A DNA stretch of 64,000 nucleotides from an uncultured Erysipelotrichaceae bacterium (GCA_947036815.1 CAMQRS010000002.1:20516-84515), one strand, 5' to 3'. Counted from the first letter of the stretch, positions 17,430 to 27,389 are shown. A program made the numbers and translations. The notes: generated by a model from the letters alone, not told the origin.

Positions 17430-18145
17430 TATTTGTTACCATCCTTTGAAATTACAGTTCCATCAGCAGTTCCGATAACTGCTTTTAATATATTCCCTTT
17501 TTCATTCATATTAAATACTACTAAATCAATATCATTATCCATACAAATACTAGTTGCTGTTGTGTCCATCACTTGCAACCCTTGTTGTAATAAATCCATA
17601 TAACTCAATGTATCGTATTTAGTTGCTGTAGAATCCTTTTTAGGATCCGCACTGTATACACCATCAACTCCATTTTTTGCCATTAAGATTACATCTGCAT
17701 TAATCTCACTAGCTCTTAACGCTGCTGTTGTATCAGTAGAGAAGTAGGGACTACCTGTTCCTGCTCCAAAAATTACGATTCTACCTTTTTCTAAATGACG
17801 TTCTGCTCTTCTCACAATAAATGGCTCTGCGATTTTTTGCATTTCGATAGCAGTTTGAACACGAGTAGGCACTCCTGCTTGTTCTAATGCATTTTGTACT
17901 GCTAACGCATTAATTACTGTTCCCAGCATTCCCATATAGTCTGCTTGTACACGATCAATTCCCATTTGTTCAACCATTTTTCCACGGATGAAGTTTCCTC
18001 CTCCGACAACGATTGCTAAATCTATTCCTAACGCATGGACTTCTTTCAACTCTTGCGCTAAATTTGATAACACTTTAGGGTCAAATGCTTGCCCTTGTGA
18101 AGATAATGCCTCTCCACTTAATTTTAGTAAGACTCTTTTATACAT
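17429..18145 (-). CDS. pyrH: Uridylate kinase (UMP kinase)
   Basis: Phosphorylates UMP to UDP in pyrimidine nucleotide synthesis; amino-acid-kinase fold, normally hexameric. The 238 residues show [11 protein letters not shown] at the N-terminus, [30 protein letters not shown], and [19 protein letters not shown] box lies about 50 bases upstream and the tsf terminator precedes it, so it probably starts its own transcript through rseP. Confidence 0.97.
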   Translation of the reverse strand: MYKRVLLKLSGEALSSQGQAFDPKVLSNLAQELKEVHALGIDLAIVVGGGNFIRGKMVEQMGIDRVQADYMGMLGTVINALAVQNALEQAGVPTRVQTAIEMQKIAEPFIVRRAERHLEKGRIVIFGAGTGSPYFSTDTTAALRASEINADVILMAKNGVDGVYSADPKKDSTATKYDTLSYMDLLQQGLQVMDTTATSICMDNDIDLVVFNMNEKGNILKAVIGTADGTVISKDGNK

Positions 18146-18195
18146 AATGATATCCTTTCTAATGACAAGAGAATATACATCTCTTTTTCTTTAAC

Positions 18196-18201
18196 ATTAT
18201 A
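18196..18201 (-). promoter_or_regulatory. Candidate -10 box for pyrH
   Basis: Minus-strand TATAAT about 50 bases before the pyrH ATG, downstream of the tsf terminator. The -35 region is poor, so this is a tentative promoter. Confidence 0.4.
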
Positions 18202-18242
18202 CTACAACTTAATAACTATTTCTACTACAAATAAATGCAACT

Positions 18243-18275
18243 CTAAAAAAAGACACACCACCTAGGATGTGTCTT
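18243..18275 (-). terminator. Terminator after tsf
   Basis: Minus strand: AAGACACA pairs with TGTGTCTT and is followed by TTTTTTT. Ends the rpsB-tsf transcript. Confidence 0.9.
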
Positions 18276-18281
18276 AATAGA

Positions 18282-19172
18282 TTATTTTCCAGCTAATTGA
18301 GCTGCAACTTCTTCTGCAAAGTTTTCTTCGCGTTTTTCAATTCCTTCACCTACTATATAACGAGTAAATGATAAGACTTCAGCACTATTTGCTTTAGCAA
18401 ATGCACCAACTTTTACAGCAGAATCTAAGAAATAAACTTGATCCACTAAACATACTTCTTGTAATGTTTTAGATACACGTCCTTCAACGATTCCTTGTAA
18501 TACTTTTTCAGGTTTTGTAGCTAATGAAGCATCGTTTTTAAGGATTTCTAATTGAATTCCTCTTTCATGCGCGATGTATTCAGCAGGCATTTCATTTCTT
18601 GAAACGAATTGAGCTCCCATTGATGCAACTTGCATAGAAATGTTTTTAGCAATCACTGCATCTCCACCTTGTAATGTAGTAACAGCAGAAATTTTTCCAC
18701 CATTATGCATATAACAACCAAATACTTCTCCATCTTTTGCTTCTAATACTTCAAATCTTCTTAACGTAATTTTTTCTCCGATTTTAGCAGTTGCAGTTGC
18801 AATTACTGTTTCAAGAGTTTCTCCGTTAATGTCTAATGCTAATGCAGCTTCAACAGTAGCTGGTTTAGCAGCTATTAAAGTAGCTTCAATAGTATTTAAT
18901 AATGTAATAAATTGTTCGTTTTTAGCAACGAAATCTGTTTCAGAGTTAACTTCGAAAATAACAGCTGTATTTCCTTCAATTTTCACTCTTGATAAACCTT
19001 CTGCAGCAATTCTACTTCCTTTTTTAGCTGCTGAAGCAATTCCTTTTTCACGTAACCAATCGATTGATTTAGCGATATCTCCATCACATTCAGTAAGGGC
19101 TTTTTTACAGTCCATCATTCCTGCTGCAGTTATTTCGCGTAATTCTTTTACTTGACTTGCACTAATTGCCAT
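18282..19172 (-). CDS. tsf: Elongation factor Ts
   Basis: Guanine-nucleotide exchange factor for EF-Tu. The 296 residues carry the N-terminal UBA-like KELREITAAGMMDCKKAL, then WLREKGIASAAKK, and the core motif EVNSETDFVAKNEQF that inserts into EF-Tu. Good RBS CGGAGGAA. Paired with rpsB as in nearly all bacteria, with an 18-base gap. Confidence 0.98.
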   Translation of the reverse strand: MAISASQVKELREITAAGMMDCKKALTECDGDIAKSIDWLREKGIASAAKKGSRIAAEGLSRVKIEGNTAVIFEVNSETDFVAKNEQFITLLNTIEATLIAAKPATVEAALALDINGETLETVIATATAKIGEKITLRRFEVLEAKDGEVFGCYMHNGGKISAVTTLQGGDAVIAKNISMQVASMGAQFVSRNEMPAEYIAHERGIQLEILKNDASLATKPEKVLQGIVEGRVSKTLQEVCLVDQVYFLDSAVKVGAFAKANSAEVLSFTRYIVGEGIEKREENFAEEVAAQLAGK

Positions 19173-19190
19173 GATCTAGTTCCTCCGATA

Positions 19191-20138
19191 TTAACGAGCT
19201 GCTGGAGTAGCTTTTGGAGCTGCTGCAGCGGCAGTTGTAGTAGTTGTTGCGTTATCTCTTTTAACATACGGTCTTCTGTATCCATCTTTATTGTTTGGAG
19301 CAAAGTTTTTTCTATTTTCAAAACGACGACGTTTTTCTTCATTTCTTTGTCTTCTTCTTCTTTCGTTTTCAGCAATTTGTTCTTCTACATTGATAATTAC
19401 ATCTGCCATAGTAACATCTGCTTGATCTCCATCTGTAGAATGAGCAACTGATAATAATCCACCTTTTGCTTCAACGATTGCATCAGCCATTAATGTAATA
19501 ATTAATTTTACTGAACGAATTGCATCATCATTAGATGCGATTGCGAAATCTACTTCTTCAGGATCACAGTTTGTATCTACCATAGCAAATACTGGGATTC
19601 CTAATTTTTTAGCTTCTGCAACTGCATTGTGTTCTTCTTTAGGGTCTACTACGAAAATTGCTTGTGGTAATTTTTTCATTTCTTTAATTCCACCTAGGAA
19701 ATTTTCTAAACGTGCTTTTTGTTTTCTGTATTGAGCTTGCTCTTTTTTCGTGTAAACATCAATTAATCCTGAAGATTCCATTTCTTCAATTTCAACTAAA
19801 CGTTTAACACGTTTTTGAATTGTTCTATAGTTTGTTAATAATCCACCTAACCATCTTTGGTTAACAAAGAAAGAACCTGAACGTAACGCTTCCTCTTCAA
19901 TTGTAGTTTGCGCTTGTTTTTTTGTTCCTACAAATAAAACTTTTCCCCCTTTTTCAGAGATTGCTTTAATTGCTGCATATGCATCTTCCACTTGGTCTAA
20001 AGTGTTTTCTAAGTTAATGATATGTACACCATTTCTTTGTGCGTAAATATTCCCCTTCATTTTAGGGTTCCATCTACGTGTTTGGTGTCCAAAATGTACA
20101 CCGTTTTCTAATAATTTTCTCATTGAAATTACTGACAT
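19191..20138 (-). CDS. rpsB: 30S ribosomal protein S2, with long basic C-terminal tail
   Basis: Small-subunit protein essential for S1 and mRNA docking in many bacteria. The core (residues 1 to about 228) is canonical: [74 protein letters not shown] and GNDDAIRS-like [11 protein letters not shown]. Residues about 229-315 form an extra tail: an acidic/amphipathic helix, then an Arg-rich block ([15 protein letters not shown]) and a low-complexity Thr/Ala/Pro end. Bacillus S2 stops near residue 246, so the tail is an extension of roughly 70-85 residues. Confidence 0.97.
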   Translation of the reverse strand: MSVISMRKLLENGVHFGHQTRRWNPKMKGNIYAQRNGVHIINLENTLDQVEDAYAAIKAISEKGGKVLFVGTKKQAQTTIEEEALRSGSFFVNQRWLGGLLTNYRTIQKRVKRLVEIEEMESSGLIDVYTKKEQAQYRKQKARLENFLGGIKEMKKLPQAIFVVDPKEEHNAVAEAKKLGIPVFAMVDTNCDPEEVDFAIASNDDAIRSVKLIITLMADAIVEAKGGLLSVAHSTDGDQADVTMADVIINVEEQIAENERRRRQRNEEKRRRFENRKNFAPNNKDGYRRPYVKRDNATTTTTAAAAAPKATPAAR

Positions 20139-20266
20139 GTAATGTCCTCGCTTTCCGTTACTCCTCCACCACTTCTAAAATTAATAACTCATAATCGCAA
20201 AAATTTGCTTTTGCTAGAGCACGGGATTAATTCATTCATGGTGTGTGTATTCACGCCTTCGCGTGC
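20139..20266 (-). promoter_or_regulatory. rpsB 5' leader (candidate S2 autoregulatory leader)
   Basis: About 125 transcribed bases precede rpsB. The 5' end can form GCACGC-GAAG-GCGTG, and GCACG can alternatively pair with CCGTGC 40 bases later. The 3' part is GTGGTGGAGGAGTAACGG, containing a Shine-Dalgarno-like stretch well before the real start. This looks like a ribosomal-protein leader; the family assignment is inference. Confidence 0.45.
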
Positions 20267-20272
20267 CTATAT

Positions 20273-20301
20273 ATAATATCATTTCCTACTTTTAATATCA
20301 A
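20273..20301 (-). promoter_or_regulatory. Sigma-A promoter of rpsB-tsf
   Basis: Minus strand: -35 TTGATA (20296-20301), 17-base spacer, -10 TATTAT (20273-20278). Confidence 0.8.
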
Positions 20302-20319
20302 TAAAAAGTTTCATTAATA

Positions 20320-20351
20320 TAAAAAACAAGAAAGAATACCTCTTTCTTGTT
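20320..20351 (-). terminator. Terminator after xerC
   Basis: 11-bp stem AACAAGAAAGA / TCTTTCTTGTT with a 5-base loop, followed on the minus strand by T-rich sequence. Ends topA-trmFO-xerC. Confidence 0.88.
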
Positions 20352-20357
20352 TCATTA

Positions 20358-21269
20358 TTACGTTGAACTTCTTGGATGCGATTCTTCATATACCTTCTTT
20401 AACTTCTCTTGACTTACATGAGTATATATTTGAGTAGTCGATAAAGAGGCATGTCCTAACAATTCTTGAACAACTCTTAAATCCGCTCCATTATCTAGCA
20501 AATGAGTTGCAAAACTATGTCTTAACATATGAGGATGTAACTTCATTTGAAGTCCACTCTTTGTCCCAGCAACATCTAAACGATATTGCACACCTCTACT
20601 CGTCAAACACAACCCTCTTTGATTCACAAACATATTTTGATGTGTTTGAGCACCTAATAATTTCGGTCTTGTTTCTAAAGCGTATCTTTGAATACGCTTC
20701 GCAATACTTGGATAAAAAGGTACATAACGATCTTTGTTCCCTTTACTTTCTCGTATAAAAACTATTCCCGCTTTTATATCAACGTCACCTAATTGTAAAT
20801 GAATGACTTCAGAAACACGTAAACCACATGCATACATCAATTCGAACATTACTAGATCGCGTTGTTCTAACGGATTGATAACTTCAAAACTAGATAGCAG
20901 AGTTTCAATCTCATGAAAAAATAAGAATTCAGGAATTTTTTTATTAACTTTGAACGACTTGACATAAATCATTGGATTCACTGAAAATCCAATCACTCTT
21001 TGTAAATACTTATAAAAACTTCTAAGTGTCGATATCTTTCTAGAGATTGAACTATTTTGCAACATACATTTACGTTGTTTCTCATCTCTTAAATAAATAA
21101 TATAGTGATTCACAACAATACGATCTACATCTTCGAATCGTTTAATTTCTTGAGACTCTAAAAAGTCTTTGAACTCATTCAAATCTCTAGAATATGCATC
21201 ATACGTATGGATACTAGCACTATTTATTTGTTGACAATAAGTTAAAAACCGCTCAATCAATAAATCCAT
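20358..21269 (-). CDS. xerC: Tyrosine recombinase XerC/CodV family
   Basis: Site-specific recombinase that resolves chromosome dimers at dif with a partner Xer protein. The 303 residues include an N-terminal SAM-like core-binding domain (to about residue 105) and the catalytic domain with ACGLRVSEVIHL (catalytic Arg), ESKGNKDRYVP (Lys), HMLRHSFATHLL (His-x-x-Arg), GHASLSTTQIYTH (His and nucleophile Tyr). The order topA-trmFO-xerC is that of B. subtilis topA-trmFO-codV, which supports XerC rather than a phage integrase. The hslVU-codY genes that usually follow are absent. Confidence 0.93.
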   Translation of the reverse strand: MDLLIERFLTYCQQINSASIHTYDAYSRDLNEFKDFLESQEIKRFEDVDRIVVNHYIIYLRDEKQRKCMLQNSSISRKISTLRSFYKYLQRVIGFSVNPMIYVKSFKVNKKIPEFLFFHEIETLLSSFEVINPLEQRDLVMFELMYACGLRVSEVIHLQLGDVDIKAGIVFIRESKGNKDRYVPFYPSIAKRIQRYALETRPKLLGAQTHQNMFVNQRGLCLTSRGVQYRLDVAGTKSGLQMKLHPHMLRHSFATHLLDNGADLRVVQELLGHASLSTTQIYTHVSQEKLKKVYEESHPRSST

Positions 21270-22561
21270 TAATCAAATAAACCGATTGCTTCCTCGATCG
21301 TTTCAATCGCAAATTTAGCGTACGCAGCTTTCTTTTCATTCTTTCTTGCATTTTCTTTTAAACGCATAATTCCAAAATTTGCATTCATAGGTTGAAAATA
21401 TTTAGGATTAGTACGTGTTATATAATGTGCCATACTACCAATCGCACAAGTATCATCTAATGTAACAAGTTCTTTACCTCTTACTAAATTAGCCATATTC
21501 AATCCCGCTAACATTCCGCTTGCTGCCGATTCAATATATCCTTCAACTCCACATAATTGACCTGCAAAAAACAAATTCTCTCTCACTTGAGATTGATATG
21601 TTGGTTTTAAACATTTAGGTGCACAAATATATGTGTTTCTATGCATTACTCCATAACGTACAATTTCAACATTTTCTAATCCCGGAATCATCGATAAGAT
21701 ACGTTTTTGTTCTCCCCATTTTAAGTGAGTTTGAAATCCAACTAAATTATATAAACTTGCCGCTGCATCATCTTGTCTTAATTGAACGACTGCATGCGCT
21801 CTTTTTCCACCATCTTTTTCTAATCCTACTGGTTTCATAGGACCAAACAACAATGTTTTTTCTCCACGTCTTGCTATTTCCTCAAAAGGCATACACCCTT
21901 CGAAATATTTTTCTTCAAAATCTTTTACTGGAACTGTTTCCGCATTTATTAATTCATGATAAAAAGCACTAAATTCTGCTTCATCCATCGCACAGTTGAT
22001 GTAGTCAGCATCTCCTTTGTCATATCTTGATTTATAATATGCTTTACTAAAATCAATACTTTCTTTTGTTACAATAGGTGCTGCTGCATCATAAAAATGT
22101 AAATAATCTTCATTAAATAATTTTTTGATTTCATCACTTAATGCATCACTTGTCAATGGTCCAGTCGCTACAATCACATGTCCTTCTGGAATACTTGTCA
22201 TTTCCGCTTCTACTACTTCAACCAATGGATGGCTTTTGATTATTTGTGTAATATTCTTAGAAAATGATTCGCGATCCACTGCTAATGCACTTCCTGCAGG
22301 CACTGCTGTTTCATCAGCAACTTTCATAATAAGAGAATCAAACATACGCATCTCTTCTTTCATCACACCTACCGCATTATTAAGTGTATTTGAACGCAAA
22401 GAGTTACTACACACCAATTCTGCAAAGTTTTCGCTATGATGTGCAGGAGTCATTTTTTTGGGACGCATCTCTATTAGTGTTACCGGAATCCCTCTTTTGA
22501 TCAACTGCCAACAAGCTTCACATCCTGCTAGCCCTGCTCCTATTATACTTACTCTTTCCAT
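21269..22561 (-). CDS. trmFO: tRNA (uracil-54-C5)-methyltransferase, folate-dependent TrmFO
   Basis: Uses methylene-tetrahydrofolate and FAD to make ribothymidine-54 in the T-loop of tRNA. The 430 residues start with the FAD-binding [16 protein letters not shown] and continue with [27 protein letters not shown], and [20 protein letters not shown]. Coupled to topA upstream and xerC downstream, each by a single-base stop/start overlap. Confident. Confidence 0.97.
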   Translation of the reverse strand: MERVSIIGAGLAGCEACWQLIKRGIPVTLIEMRPKKMTPAHHSENFAELVCSNSLRSNTLNNAVGVMKEEMRMFDSLIMKVADETAVPAGSALAVDRESFSKNITQIIKSHPLVEVVEAEMTSIPEGHVIVATGPLTSDALSDEIKKLFNEDYLHFYDAAAPIVTKESIDFSKAYYKSRYDKGDADYINCAMDEAEFSAFYHELINAETVPVKDFEEKYFEGCMPFEEIARRGEKTLLFGPMKPVGLEKDGGKRAHAVVQLRQDDAAASLYNLVGFQTHLKWGEQKRILSMIPGLENVEIVRYGVMHRNTYICAPKCLKPTYQSQVRENLFFAGQLCGVEGYIESAASGMLAGLNMANLVRGKELVTLDDTCAIGSMAHYITRTNPKYFQPMNANFGIMRLKENARKNEKKAAYAKFAIETIEEAIGLFD

Positions 22562-24732
22562 TAAGCTTCCTCATTTTCTTTCGTGTCTGCTTTTTCTTTT
22601 ATATCTATTGGCTCTGTTGCCTCTATTTTTTCTGCATTATCTTCTACTTTTACTGCTTCCATATGTCTACATTTTGGATATCCACTACATCCAATAAAGA
22701 ATTTCCCATATCTACTCTTACGTTTCACCAATTCTTTACCACAATCTGGGCACATAACTCCGGTTGGCTCTGGTTTTTCTTTATCACTTTTTATGTATTT
22801 ACATTCCGGATAATTTTCACAAGCGAAAAACTCTCCAAAACGTCCTCTTTTTTTTACTAATTTTCCATCACAGTTTGGACATTTTTCATCTATCTTGTCT
22901 GCTTCTTCTTGCTTAATGTGTTTACATTCTGGATAGTTTCCACAAGCAATGAAATCTCCATATCTTCCTTTACGAATAACTAAGTCACTTCCACACTCTG
23001 GACATAATTCTCCAGTTTTTTCTGCCTCTATTTTTTCCATTCCTTCATTTGCTTTATCTACTAAAGGCATGAATTTATCATAGAACGTTTGTAATTCCTC
23101 TATATTGTTCAACTCACCGTCTGCAATTTTATCCAATGCACCTTCCATTTCAGCAGTATATTTGACATTAATGATTGTGTTAAAAAATTCTTGTAACTTA
23201 CTATCCGTCAACACTCCTTGTGTCGTTGGAAAAAAGACTTTTGTCTTCCCAGTTTCAGTTTGTTTCTTTAAATCCACATAACTTCTCGCTTGAAGTGTAT
23301 CAATAATACTTGCATAGGTACTTGGCCTACCAATTCCATTTTCTTCCATCTCTTTGATTAAACGAGCTTCACTATAACGTAATGGTGGTTCCGTAAAATG
23401 TTGCTTCCCTTCTAAATCTACATTTGTTAATTCTTCATTTTCTTCAAGTTTTGGCAACAATTCATCTTTACTAGATTCATATGCTCCATACACCTTTAAA
23501 TATCCATCAAAAATTTGAACACTTCCATTCGCATTAAATTCACATCCATTATTTTCAATAATCACTTGTAGCGAATCATTTTTAGCGGGCGCCATTAATG
23601 AAGCTAGTGTACGTGCATAAATTAGTTTATATAATTTAAACTGATCATTATTTAATCGTGATTTAATACTTTCAGGTGTTCTATTTACATCTGTAGGACG
23701 ACAAGCTTCATGTGCATCTTGTGCTTTATCATCTTTTTTAACACGCACATTCCCTTGATACTCTTTTCCAAACTCTTGTTCAATATATGATAATGCTGCT
23801 CCAATGAAATCAGCACTTAATCGAGTAGAATCCGTTCTCATATAAGAAATAAGACCTTCCGTACCACTCTCTAATTCAATACCTTCATATAACTTTTGCG
23901 CTACTTGCATTGTTTTTTTCGCACTAAAACCTAATTTAGTAGAAGCCTCTTGTTGTAACGTACTAGTAATAAACGGCATTTTCGGTTGTTTCTTTTTAAT
24001 TTTCTTTTCTATTTTAGATACAATATATTTATCATTGCAACGTGCAATCAAAGCATTCGCTTCTTCCGCATTTACAAGTTTCGCTTTTTTACCATCTATC
24101 TTTTTAAGTTCTGCGTCAAATTTATTTCTACCTTTTGCTATGTGTGCCTGAACACTCCAATATTCTTCCGTGACAAAGGCATCAATTTCACTTTCTCGCT
24201 CTACAATTAAACGTAACGCAACAGATTGCACACGTCCCGCCGATTTAGATTTAATCTTGCTTTGTAGTAATTTCGATAATTTAAACCCAATGATACGATC
24301 GACCATTCTTCTTGTTTCTTGTGATTTTACTAAATCTGCATCCACACATCGAGGTGCATCAAAAGCTGCCATTACAGCACTCTTAGTTATTTCATTAAAA
24401 ACAATACGGTTTTCATCATGATCTTCTAATTTTAACTCTTGCGCTAAATGCCACGCAATTGCTTCTCCCTCACGATCCGGGTCACTCGCCAGATACACTT
24501 GGTCACTTTTTTTAGCCAGTTTTTTTAATTCTTTTACTATTTCTTTTTTATCTTTACTTATTTTATAAGTTGGTGTAAATTCATTTTCAACATCAATTCC
24601 TAACCCACCTTTACCAGATGTAGCTAAGTCACGTATATGTCCTTTACTTGAAACTACTTTAAAATCACTACCTAAATACTTTTCTATTGTCTTAGATTTT
24701 GATGGTGATTCCACAATAACTAGTTTTGTCAT
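22561..24732 (-). CDS. topA: DNA topoisomerase I
   Basis: Type IA enzyme relaxing negative supercoils. The 723 residues comprise the TOPRIM domain ([25 protein letters not shown] at 84-91), the catalytic core with active Tyr297 in SYMRTDSTR, and three C-terminal four-Cys zinc ribbons beginning [16 protein letters not shown] and CPDCGKEL, each followed by a C-x-N/G-YP-x-C pair. A charged tail ([18 protein letters not shown]) ends it. It has a consensus promoter of its own and leads topA-trmFO-xerC. Confidence 0.97.
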   Translation of the reverse strand: MTKLVIVESPSKSKTIEKYLGSDFKVVSSKGHIRDLATSGKGGLGIDVENEFTPTYKISKDKKEIVKELKKLAKKSDQVYLASDPDREGEAIAWHLAQELKLEDHDENRIVFNEITKSAVMAAFDAPRCVDADLVKSQETRRMVDRIIGFKLSKLLQSKIKSKSAGRVQSVALRLIVERESEIDAFVTEEYWSVQAHIAKGRNKFDAELKKIDGKKAKLVNAEEANALIARCNDKYIVSKIEKKIKKKQPKMPFITSTLQQEASTKLGFSAKKTMQVAQKLYEGIELESGTEGLISYMRTDSTRLSADFIGAALSYIEQEFGKEYQGNVRVKKDDKAQDAHEACRPTDVNRTPESIKSRLNNDQFKLYKLIYARTLASLMAPAKNDSLQVIIENNGCEFNANGSVQIFDGYLKVYGAYESSKDELLPKLEENEELTNVDLEGKQHFTEPPLRYSEARLIKEMEENGIGRPSTYASIIDTLQARSYVDLKKQTETGKTKVFFPTTQGVLTDSKLQEFFNTIINVKYTAEMEGALDKIADGELNNIEELQTFYDKFMPLVDKANEGMEKIEAEKTGELCPECGSDLVIRKGRYGDFIACGNYPECKHIKQEEADKIDEKCPNCDGKLVKKRGRFGEFFACENYPECKYIKSDKEKPEPTGVMCPDCGKELVKRKSRYGKFFIGCSGYPKCRHMEAVKVEDNAEKIEATEPIDIKEKADTKENEEA

Positions 24733-24756
24733 AAAAAATCCTCCTATTTCTAAAAT

Positions 24757-24785
24757 ATATTAACGTTACGATTTTGCTTTGTCAA
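24757..24785 (-). promoter_or_regulatory. Consensus sigma-A promoter of topA
   Basis: Minus strand: -35 TTGACA (24780-24785), 17-base spacer, -10 TAATAT (24757-24762). It begins 6 bases after the dprA stop codon. Confidence 0.85.
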
Positions 24786-24790
24786 CTACT

Positions 24791-25525
24791 TTATAAATCT
24801 TCTATATCATTTATCGTGCAAAAAAAGTTACTACCACTTTGAATTAAGGCATTACACCCCATTCCCTCTTCCCATAAAAACGGGTAAGGAAAACAGTATA
24901 CTTCCTTTCCTAATTCTAATGCTTCATTGACTGAAATCATGGTTCCACTTCTCATCTTTGCTTCTACCACAATCAAATACTTACTAAGTGCGCTTACAAT
25001 TCGATTACGCCAAGGAAAATGATATGCTAACGGCTTAACCCCTTTTGGATATTCACTAATGATTAAATGATCCTGTTTCATTATCTTATATAATTCTTCA
25101 TTTACCTTTGGATATACAATATCAATTCCACAACCTAACACTCCCACAGTTTTACGACCGTGTGTAATCGCTTCACGATGTGAAATGCTGTCAATCCCCA
25201 TTGCTAAGCCACTCAAGATAGCATACTTACTATTTAGATGTAGTATCAGGGTGCATGCATTTCTGATTCCTAGTTCGCTTGGAACGCGACTCCCAACAAC
25301 TCCTATACACTCTCGATTCAATAGGCTGAAATCACCCTCATAAAAAATCACCCAAGGACGATACTTTAATTCTAATAATTGTCTTGGATATGCATCATCA
25401 ACTAAAGTCACATAGTTACCATCATACTCGACATCAAAAGTCACTTCATTATTAATAACCGCTTTACTAATCTGTTTACAATCTCCTTGATACTTAATCG
25501 CATAATACAATAATTTCTTCCTCAT
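24791..25525 (-). CDS. dprA: DNA processing protein DprA/Smf (short form)
   Basis: Loads RecA onto incoming single-stranded DNA during natural transformation. At 244 residues it is a minimal version: the Rossmann-like core is complete (GVVGSRVPSELGIR, ILSGLAMGIDSISHREA, VGVLGCGIDIVYP, SEYPKGVKPLAYHFPWRNRI, SGTMISVNEALELGKEVYCFP, GCNALIQSGSNF) but the C-terminal winged-helix domain is missing and the N-terminal SAM-like part is short. A TATAAT box (25544-25549) lies just upstream. Its place before topA is as in Bacillus. Presence with recA, cinA and a ComK-like gene hints at competence, though dprA is also widespread in non-competent species. Confidence 0.93.
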   Translation of the reverse strand: MRKKLLYYAIKYQGDCKQISKAVINNEVTFDVEYDGNYVTLVDDAYPRQLLELKYRPWVIFYEGDFSLLNRECIGVVGSRVPSELGIRNACTLILHLNSKYAILSGLAMGIDSISHREAITHGRKTVGVLGCGIDIVYPKVNEELYKIMKQDHLIISEYPKGVKPLAYHFPWRNRIVSALSKYLIVVEAKMRSGTMISVNEALELGKEVYCFPYPFLWEEGMGCNALIQSGSNFFCTINDIEDL

Positions 25526-25567
25526 GACATCACCTAATCATTTATTATATAAGATACGTAATATTCC

Positions 25568-25594
25568 TAAAAAAAAGAAACTGATTACTCAGTT
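25568..25594 (-). terminator. Terminator after the SPFH gene
   Basis: AACTGA/TCAGTT stem overlapping the stop codon, followed on the minus strand by TCTTTTTTTT. Confidence 0.8.
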
Positions 25595-26496
25595 CCCTCT
25601 TTCACTAATATTTCTTTCGCTACTGTCAGCAAGCTCGCCATATTTTGCAATTCACTTGGAATGACTATTTTAGTCGCTTGTCCATTTGCTAATTTTTCAT
25701 ATGCTTCTAAACTTCTTAATGTTAAATATGATCTTGAAGGATCTGCTTGTTTAATCATTTCAATCCCTCTTGCTTGTGCTAAGTATAAACGCTCATTTGC
25801 TTGCGCTTCTCCTTCAGCTTCAGCTATCATTGCTGCTTTTTTAGCATCTGCACGTAAAATAACTGCTTCTTTTTCACCTTCTGCAGTAAGGATTGAACTA
25901 TGTTTTTCACCCTCTGCACGTAAAATAATCTCACGTCTTTCACGTTCAGCACGCATTTGTTTTTCCATTGCTTCTTGGATATCACGAGGTGGAATAATAT
26001 TTTTCAACTCTACTCGCCCTACTTTAATTCCCCAAGGATCAGTTGCTTCATCTAAAATAGCTCTCATTTTAGTATTAATAATATCTCTAGAAGTTAAAGT
26101 TTCATCTAACTCTAAGTCTCCGATAATATTTCTCAATGTCGTTGCCGTTAAATTTTCAATTGCTGTAATCGGCCCTACTACACCATACGTGTATAGTTTA
26201 GGATCTGTAATTTGAAAATATACTACTGTATCAATTTGCATTGTAACGTTATCTTTCGTGATTACTGGTTGTGGTTCAAAATCTTTTACCACTTCTTTCA
26301 ACGTAACTTTATTAGATACTCTATCAATAAACGGAATTAAAACATGCACTCCCGTTGTCCATGTCGCATGGTATGCTCCTAAGCGTTCAACTACATACGA
26401 TTGAGCTTGTGGAACAATTCTTACAACATAAGCAATAATCCCACCTAAAATAAGAATTGAAAATATAATTGAAATAATTCCTATCACTGTTTCCAT
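25585..26496 (-). CDS. SPFH/stomatin-like membrane protein (QmcA type)
   Basis: Membrane scaffold of the stomatin/prohibitin/flotillin group. The 303 residues have one N-terminal transmembrane helix (residues about 5-25), the SPFH band-7 domain with YVVERLGAYHATWTTGVH and IPFIDRVSNKVTLKEVV, and PWGIKVGRVELKNIIPPRDI. A long Ala/Glu-rich coiled coil (residues about 190-265) follows. Immediately upstream is an NfeD protein, the classic partner of this subfamily; together they are thought to form membrane microdomain assemblies. The exact cellular role is not known. Confidence 0.9.
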   Translation of the reverse strand: METVIGIISIIFSILILGGIIAYVVRIVPQAQSYVVERLGAYHATWTTGVHVLIPFIDRVSNKVTLKEVVKDFEPQPVITKDNVTMQIDTVVYFQITDPKLYTYGVVGPITAIENLTATTLRNIIGDLELDETLTSRDIINTKMRAILDEATDPWGIKVGRVELKNIIPPRDIQEAMEKQMRAERERREIILRAEGEKHSSILTAEGEKEAVILRADAKKAAMIAEAEGEAQANERLYLAQARGIEMIKQADPSRSYLTLRSLEAYEKLANGQATKIVIPSELQNMASLLTVAKEILVKEGTE

Positions 26497-26508
26497 ATCA
26501 AATACCTC

Positions 26509-26931
26509 CTAGTATTTTTGTACGATTAATTTCGCACCTTCTATTGCTAACACCTTTACCTTACATCCTTCTTCAATTCTTTTTCCATCTTTTTCAACCG
26601 CACTCCATATGGTATGCGAAACAATCACTTCTCCCCATTCACTTTCAGAGATTGTTTTGGTAACCACTCCTATTTCATGAATTACGCGATCTGCGTTTGT
26701 CGCAACTACGTTACCACGTAAATAACGTGATGCCATAGGTCTAACCATTAACATACATCCCATACTAACTACAAAAAAACTAACTACTTGGACTACAACA
26801 TTGGCTTGTAAAAATGCAAGCAATAATGCAACTAATGCACCTATCGCAAACCAAATACTAACTAACGCTGATGTCGTTACGAATTCTATTAGGATACTAA
26901 CTATTATTATTCCTACCCAAAATATTAACAT
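26509..26931 (-). CDS. NfeD family membrane protein
   Basis: Short NfeD: residues 1 to about 70 hold three hydrophobic helices, and residues about 75-140 a small OB-fold (GNVVATNADRVIHEIGVVTK then KVKVLAIEGAKLIVQ). There is no N-terminal ClpP-like protease domain, so this is the short (NfeD1b-like) class that pairs with stomatin-type proteins. The gene is 12 bases upstream of the SPFH gene, in the same transcript. Confidence 0.85.
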   Translation of the reverse strand: MLIFWVGIIIVSILIEFVTTSALVSIWFAIGALVALLLAFLQANVVVQVVSFFVVSMGCMLMVRPMASRYLRGNVVATNADRVIHEIGVVTKTISESEWGEVIVSHTIWSAVEKDGKRIEEGCKVKVLAIEGAKLIVQKY

Positions 26932-26942
26932 AAATCCTCCTT

Positions 26943-27308
26943 TCAGATTTCGTTTTGTAAGTCTAGAATCAATATATTTTCTTTATCATCATAGGTTGCC
27001 CCATACTTACCTTTATTAATATTACTTCCTATCATTCCTTGTATATCTTTCATTATATTTTTATTACTAATTCTTCCATATCCTTTTCCAATTGAAATTT
27101 TGTGTAATTTATCTAAAGCAACTAATTGCAAATCTACATCTCTTTTTGATATTGGTTTAATTGCCACTTGTTTTTGCTTATGATTAAATCCTATCATTAC
27201 CCAACGTACATCCTTGAAATAAGAGACACAAGCGCTGTTTAAAGTAATGTTCGTTTCATACAATGTAGCTTGTAAAGTAAACACATTTCCTGAAGTCCAT
27301 TCAAACAT
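26943..27308 (-). CDS. Conserved-looking protein of unknown function, first gene of the SPFH operon
   Basis: I do not recognise this 121-residue protein. It is soluble by appearance: no transmembrane segment, mixed alpha/beta composition, with a central stretch VRWVMIGFNHKQKQVAIKPI and a basic Lys/Gly-rich part (KISIGKGYGRIS, GKYGAT). The ATG has an excellent AGGAGGTG site and a strong promoter lies just upstream, so it is expressed and co-transcribed with nfeD (11 bases downstream) and the SPFH gene. A role in the membrane module is guilt by association only. Confidence 0.75.
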   Translation of the reverse strand: MFEWTSGNVFTLQATLYETNITLNSACVSYFKDVRWVMIGFNHKQKQVAIKPISKRDVDLQLVALDKLHKISIGKGYGRISNKNIMKDIQGMIGSNINKGKYGATYDDKENILILDLQNEI

Positions 27309-27326
27309 ATTAACACCTCCTACTTA

Positions 27327-27355
27327 ATTATATTATTATTCTTATTTTTTTGCAA
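27327..27355 (-). promoter_or_regulatory. Sigma-A promoter of the SPFH-NfeD operon
   Basis: Minus strand: -35 TTGCAA (27350-27355), 17-base A/T spacer, -10 TATAAT (27327-27332). Confidence 0.75.
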
Positions 27356-27362
27356 TAGATAT

Positions 27363-27389
27363 TAAAAAAAATGTCGTTTTAGCGACACT
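27363..27389 (-). terminator. Terminator after ffh
   Basis: TGTCG/CGACA stem with a 6-base loop followed on the minus strand by an eight-T run. Just upstream of the SPFH operon promoter. Confidence 0.82.

Noticed and set aside
19148..19375. 75-codon minus-strand frame overlapping the end of rpsB
   Set aside because: Low-complexity Gln/Leu sequence produced by reading the S2 Ala/Thr tail in another frame.
20358..21269. Phage or integron integrase
   Set aside because: Synteny topA-trmFO-xerC and the XerC-like length and motifs make a housekeeping recombinase far likelier.
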